This document shows positions 5,250 to 8,035 of a stretch of DNA of 8,035 nucleotides, one piece after another. The notes beneath the pieces are model-generated. The model saw only the letters and a program-made list of their open reading frames with translations, did not search any database and was not told where the DNA came from. The number at the start of each line of letters is the position of its first letter. Position 1 is the stretch's first letter. Origin of the DNA: an uncultured Corynebacterium sp. (lineage in GTDB: Bacteria; Actinomycetota; Actinomycetes; Mycobacteriales; Mycobacteriaceae); the NCBI GenBank assembly GCA_945631445.1, contig CALZCR010000059.1, positions 1 to 8,035 of the forward strand, written 5' to 3'. The position numbers and the translations under genes are program-made.

Positions 5250-6620
5250 ATGCGTTCCCGTGAATCCGTATCCGCTGTGATCAAGGCCTACGACGTCCGC
5301 GGCGTCGTCGGCGAGAACATCGACGCCGATTTCGTGCGCGAGGTCGGCGGCTCTTTCGCGCGGCTGCTGCGGCAGGAGGGGGAGACGACCGTGGCCGTCG
5401 GCTACGACATGCGCCCCTCCTCCCCGGAGCTGGCCGACGCCTTCGCCGCCGGCGTCACCGCCGAAGGCCTCGACGTGACCCTGCTCGGGCTGACCTCCAC
5501 CGACCAGCTCTACTACGCCTCCGGGGTGTTGGACTGCGCCGGCGCGATGTTCACCGCCTCCCATAACCCGGCCGAATACAACGGCATCAAGCTGTGCCGT
5601 TCCGGGGCCCGGCCCGTCAGCCAGGACACCGGCCTGGCCCGCGTCGTCGACGACCTCGTCGAAGGCGTCTCCTCCACCTATGACGGCAAACCCGGCTCCG
5701 TCACCACCCGCGACGTGCTCGCCGACTACGCCGCCCACCTGCGCGGGTTGGTCGACCTGACCCGGATCCGCCCCCTGGTGGTGGCCGTCGACGCCGCCAA
5801 CGGCATGGGCGGGCACACCGTGCCCGAGGTCTTCGCCGGCCTGCCGCTGGACGTGCGCCCCCTCTACTTCGAGCTCGACGGCACCTTCCCCAACCACGAG
5901 GCCAACCCGCTGGATCCGAAGAACCTCGTCGACCTGCAGCGCTTCGTCCTCGAGCAGGGCGCCGACGTCGGCCTGGCCTTCGACGGCGACGCCGACCGGT
6001 GCTTCGTCATCGACGAGAAGGGCCGGCCGGTCTCCCCCTCGGCGATCACCGCCCTGGTCGCGGAGCGTCACCTGGCCGAGCACCCGGGCGCGACGATCAT
6101 CCACAACCTCATCACCTCCCGGGCCGTGCCCGAGCTGGTCGAAGCCCGCGGCGGCACGGCCGTGCGCACCCGCGTGGGACATTCCTTCATCAAGGCCACC
6201 ATGGCGGAGACCGGGGCCGTGTTCGGCGGGGAGCACTCCGCGCACTACTACTTCCGCGAGTTCTTCAACGCGGACTCCGGCATCCTCGCCGCCCTGCACG
6301 TGTTGGCCGCCCTCGGCGCCCAGGACGGCCCGCTCAGTGAGGTGATGGGCCAATACGACCGCTACGAGGCCTCGGGCGAGATCAACTCCACCGTCGCCGA
6401 CCAGGACGCCGCCACCCAGGCCGTGCTGGACTCCTTCGCCGACCGCATCGCCGCGGTCGATCGCCTCGACGGCGTCACCGTCGAGCTCACCGGCACCAAG
6501 GCGTGGTTCAACGTGCGCGCCTCCAACACCGAGCCGTTGTTGCGCCTGAACGTCGAAGCCCCCACGAGGCGAGAGGTCGACGAACTGGTCACGGAGATCT
6601 TGGGCGTCATCCGGGCCTGA
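5250..6620 (+). CDS. manB: Phosphomannomutase (alpha-D-phosphohexomutase family)
   Basis: This 456-residue cytoplasmic enzyme, of normal family length, should interconvert mannose-6-phosphate and mannose-1-phosphate. All four phosphohexomutase landmarks are present. The catalytic phosphoserine loop is TASHNP (102-107), with S104 as the phosphorylated residue. The Mg2+ loop is DGDADR (245-250). The sugar-recognition loop is GGEHSAHYYF (326-335), where GEHSAH is typical of phosphomannomutase/phosphoglucomutase enzymes. The phosphate-binding loop is RASNTEP (423-429). KAYDVRG (12-18) is the usual N-terminal strand. The ATG at 5250 has a modest ribosome site, and the residues before KAYDVRG resemble actinobacterial homologues. 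The two following genes, SIS-like and manA, have the same direction and short gaps, forming a mannose-supply block. Some glucose-1-phosphate activity is possible, as in related enzymes. Confidence 0.94.
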   Translation: MRSRESVSAVIKAYDVRGVVGENIDADFVREVGGSFARLLRQEGETTVAVGYDMRPSSPELADAFAAGVTAEGLDVTLLGLTSTDQLYYASGVLDCAGAMFTASHNPAEYNGIKLCRSGARPVSQDTGLARVVDDLVEGVSSTYDGKPGSVTTRDVLADYAAHLRGLVDLTRIRPLVVAVDAANGMGGHTVPEVFAGLPLDVRPLYFELDGTFPNHEANPLDPKNLVDLQRFVLEQGADVGLAFDGDADRCFVIDEKGRPVSPSAITALVAERHLAEHPGATIIHNLITSRAVPELVEARGGTAVRTRVGHSFIKATMAETGAVFGGEHSAHYYFREFFNADSGILAALHVLAALGAQDGPLSEVMGQYDRYEASGEINSTVADQDAATQAVLDSFADRIAAVDRLDGVTVELTGTKAWFNVRASNTEPLLRLNVEAPTRREVDELVTEILGVIRA

Positions 6621-6626
6621 CCCGGC

Positions 6627-6639
6627 TATTCTGGGGGAC
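6627..6639 (+). promoter_or_regulatory. -10-like box immediately before the SIS-protein start
   Basis: TATTCT (6627-6632) is followed by seven bases and ATG 6640, the spacing expected of a leaderless promoter. The intervening GGGGG could also serve as a poor ribosome site if the gene is translated from a manB readthrough message. The intergenic gap is only 19 bases, so both modes may apply. Confidence 0.45.
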
Positions 6640-7617
6640 ATGAACGACTATTACGACGGTGGCCGCTACGACCCTGAAACCGTTCGTTTCTTCGACGTCG
6701 CGCACGAAGGCGCCCAAGTACGCGCCGTCAGCGGCGTGGTCGAGCGCCTGGCAGAGTTGCGGGGCCGCCAGCCCCGCAGCATCGTCGTCGCCACCGATCA
6801 CATCGCGTTGGCCTCGGCGCGCTTCGCCGCCGCCACCCGGGCGCCGCTGCGGATGCCCCTGGTGATCTGCGACCGCATGCCCGGCTACGTCGGCCCGCTC
6901 GATATCGTGCTGGCCGCCGGTGACAAAGCCGACGACCCGGTCACCGCGCAGGCGCTGCTCACCGCCGCCAACCGCGGCGCCACCACCGTCTTCGTCGGCC
7001 CGCCGCGCGGGCCGATCCTCGATGACCTGCCTGGCGACTGCCTGGTCGTTCCCAGCCTGCCCACGGCCGCCGGCGCCTCCCCGGCGCGTACCGTCACCGC
7101 GGTGGGCGCGCTGCTCGACGCCTTGGAGGAAGATCCGCACCTGATCACCGAGCGGTTGACCAAGCTCGCCGAAGACATCGACGACGAAGCCGCCCAGCTG
7201 TCTCCCGAACGCGGGGAAGTGGTCAACCTCGGCCGTCAGCTGCACGCCTGGGCGGACGGGGCGCGCGTGCTGCACACCGGCGTCGACCGCGATTGGACGG
7301 CCGTGGCGGAACTGATCTCCTCCCTGTGGTCCAGCCGGGGGTTGGCTTCCGGCTGGACCACGCCGGAAGAGTTGCCCACCGCCCTGCGGGACATGCCGGT
7401 GCAGCCCGATGTTTTTCACGATCCATTCCTGGATGGGCCCTCCACAGTGTTACCGTTGAAGGTCATCGTGTGGGGAGCTGAGACCACTGACCTGGCGAAC
7501 GCCACCGCCGTCGAAGCCCCGGCCTCCGGCCTCGGCCACCTGGGACAGGTACACCGCCTGATCACCCGGGGATTCGCCGTCACCACCTACAACGGGTCCG
7601 AAGATGACGCCCTCTAG
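6640..7617 (+). CDS. SIS-domain-like protein between manB and manA (Rv3256c-type)
   Basis: This 325-residue cytoplasmic protein has no signal peptide or membrane helix. Its layout suggests two sugar-isomerase (SIS) lobes. In the first, VERLAELRGRQPRSIVVATDH (about 34-54), LDIVLAAGDKADDPVTAQAL (87-106) and ATTVFVGP (114-121) look like successive alpha/beta units. In the second, GRQLHAWADGARVLHTGVD (198-216), TAVAELISSLW (220-230) and LPLKVIVWG (271-279) do. The phosphosugar-binding serine/threonine loop of canonical SIS isomerases is not clear, and I cannot point to a catalytic glutamate or histidine, so it may be a non-catalytic or divergent paralogue of bifunctional phosphoglucose/phosphomannose isomerases. 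The place between manB and manA is the same as M. tuberculosis Rv3256c and argues for a role in the mannose-phosphate pathway. One TTA codon occurs (271). Family confidence is moderate; the gene call is strong. Confidence 0.85.
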   Translation: MNDYYDGGRYDPETVRFFDVAHEGAQVRAVSGVVERLAELRGRQPRSIVVATDHIALASARFAAATRAPLRMPLVICDRMPGYVGPLDIVLAAGDKADDPVTAQALLTAANRGATTVFVGPPRGPILDDLPGDCLVVPSLPTAAGASPARTVTAVGALLDALEEDPHLITERLTKLAEDIDDEAAQLSPERGEVVNLGRQLHAWADGARVLHTGVDRDWTAVAELISSLWSSRGLASGWTTPEELPTALRDMPVQPDVFHDPFLDGPSTVLPLKVIVWGAETTDLANATAVEAPASGLGHLGQVHRLITRGFAVTTYNGSEDDAL

Positions 7618-7632
7618 ACGCCTTCGCGCGTC
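7617..7632 (+). repeat. Small hairpin after the SIS-protein stop
   Basis: GACGC (7617-7621) pairs with GCGTC (7628-7632) around a six-base CTTCGC loop, beginning on the last base of the stop codon. There is no U-run afterwards, so it is unlikely to be an intrinsic terminator. It could protect or process the mRNA between this gene and manA. Confidence 0.3.
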
Positions 7633-7666
7633 AGTCGTCTGCCGGCCCAGGACTAGAAAGAGATAG

Positions 7667-8035
7667 ATGGAGCAGCTGACCGGGACCACCCGTCACTACC
7701 CGTGGGGTTCGCGCACCCTGCTCGCCGACCTTCGTGGCCTGCCCTCGCCTTCCCCGCGACCGGAGGCGGAGATCTGGTTCGGCGCTCACCCGGCCGCGCC
7801 GTCGCACCTGGGAGAGCGCAGCCTGATCGAGGTCATCGCCGCCGACCCTGTCGCGGCGCTCGGCGAGCGGGTGGCCGAAAAATTCGACGGCGAGCTGCCG
7901 TTCCTGGTGAAATTGCTCGCCGCCGACGAACCGTTGAGCCTGCAGGCGCACCCTTCCGCCGAGCAGGCCCGGGAGGGCTACGAGCGGGAGAACGCCGAAG
8001 GCATCGACCTGCACGCCGGGCACCGCAACTACAAG
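7667..8035 (+). CDS. manA: Mannose-6-phosphate isomerase, class I, N-terminal part (cut by window edge)
   Basis: The frame is open from ATG 7667 to the right edge (123 codons, no stop), so only the N-terminal third of an enzyme of about 400 residues is present. It should interconvert fructose-6-phosphate and mannose-6-phosphate with a bound zinc. Class I motifs seen are RHYPWGSR (9-16), AEIWFGAHPAAPS (34-46) and LPFLVKLLAADEPLSLQAHP (77-96). Q93 and H95 in QAHP are the first two expected zinc ligands; the Glu and second His lie beyond the edge. ERENAEGI (106-113) and the final RNYK lead into the usual (R/N)NYxDxxHKPE region. AGAAAGAG (7653-7660) is a fair ribosome site. The 49-base gap to the SIS-like gene has no clear promoter, so it is probably cotranscribed with manB. 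Confidence 0.92.
   Translation, partial: MEQLTGTTRHYPWGSRTLLADLRGLPSPSPRPEAEIWFGAHPAAPSHLGERSLIEVIAADPVAALGERVAEKFDGELPFLVKLLAADEPLSLQAHPSAEQAREGYERENAEGIDLHAGHRNYK

Noticed and set aside
5046..6641. 531-codon minus-strand open frame opposite manB
   Set aside because: The composition is low-complexity (G, V, D, A, H) with no motif, while the plus strand encodes a complete phosphomannomutase. Third-position GC bias explains its length.
6607..7419. 270-codon minus-strand open frame opposite the SIS-like gene
   Set aside because: It is antisense shadow with composition like the other mirrors and no start context.

Overview
The window looks like chromosomal core sequence from a high-GC Corynebacterium, or a close relative among the mycolic-acid actinobacteria. 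Three things point there: strong G/C bias with G/C-ending codons, frequent GTG starts preceded by TAnnnT boxes, and a gene order I recall from C. glutamicum around lcpA-wbbL-manC-whcD-manB-manA (similar to the M. tuberculosis Rv3267-Rv3255c region). The species cannot be named from this sequence. I see no mobile element, tRNA, rRNA, CRISPR array or phage gene.

Layout. On the minus strand, a LytR-CpsA-Psr (LCP) ligase gene runs off the left edge (1-1334). A 196-base divergent intergenic region with two interlocking hairpins separates it from plus-strand wbbL (rhamnosyltransferase, 1531-2424) and manC/rmlA2 (sugar-1-phosphate nucleotidyltransferase, 2475-3554). After a 258-base regulatory stretch comes a small WhiB-family regulator (whcD/whiB2, 3813-4106). 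Convergent to it is a minus-strand metallopeptidase-like gene without a recognisable HExxH motif (4197-4652). Divergent from that, on the plus strand, are a DUF3499 protein (4753-5181), phosphomannomutase manB (5250-6620), a SIS-domain-like protein (6640-7617) and the first 123 codons of mannose-6-phosphate isomerase manA (7667 to the right edge).

How the genes fit together. manA, manB and manC would convert fructose-6-phosphate to mannose-6-phosphate, mannose-1-phosphate and GDP-mannose, the donor for mannosylated lipids, lipoglycans and glycoproteins. WbbL adds rhamnose to decaprenyl-diphosphate-GlcNAc to make the galactan linker unit. The LCP enzyme attaches finished arabinogalactan to peptidoglycan. 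WhcD/WhiB2-type regulators are linked to septation. The block is therefore an envelope-precursor, wall-assembly and cell-division neighbourhood.

I found no obviously new biological system. The most interesting items are: the repeated GTGTTACT motif upstream of whcD; the mutually exclusive hairpins between lcpA and wbbL; several genes whose start codon lies 7-10 bases after a -10-like box, suggesting leaderless mRNAs; the apparently catalytically dead metallopeptidase; and the uncharacterised DUF3499 and SIS-like proteins kept inside a mannose/arabinogalactan locus.
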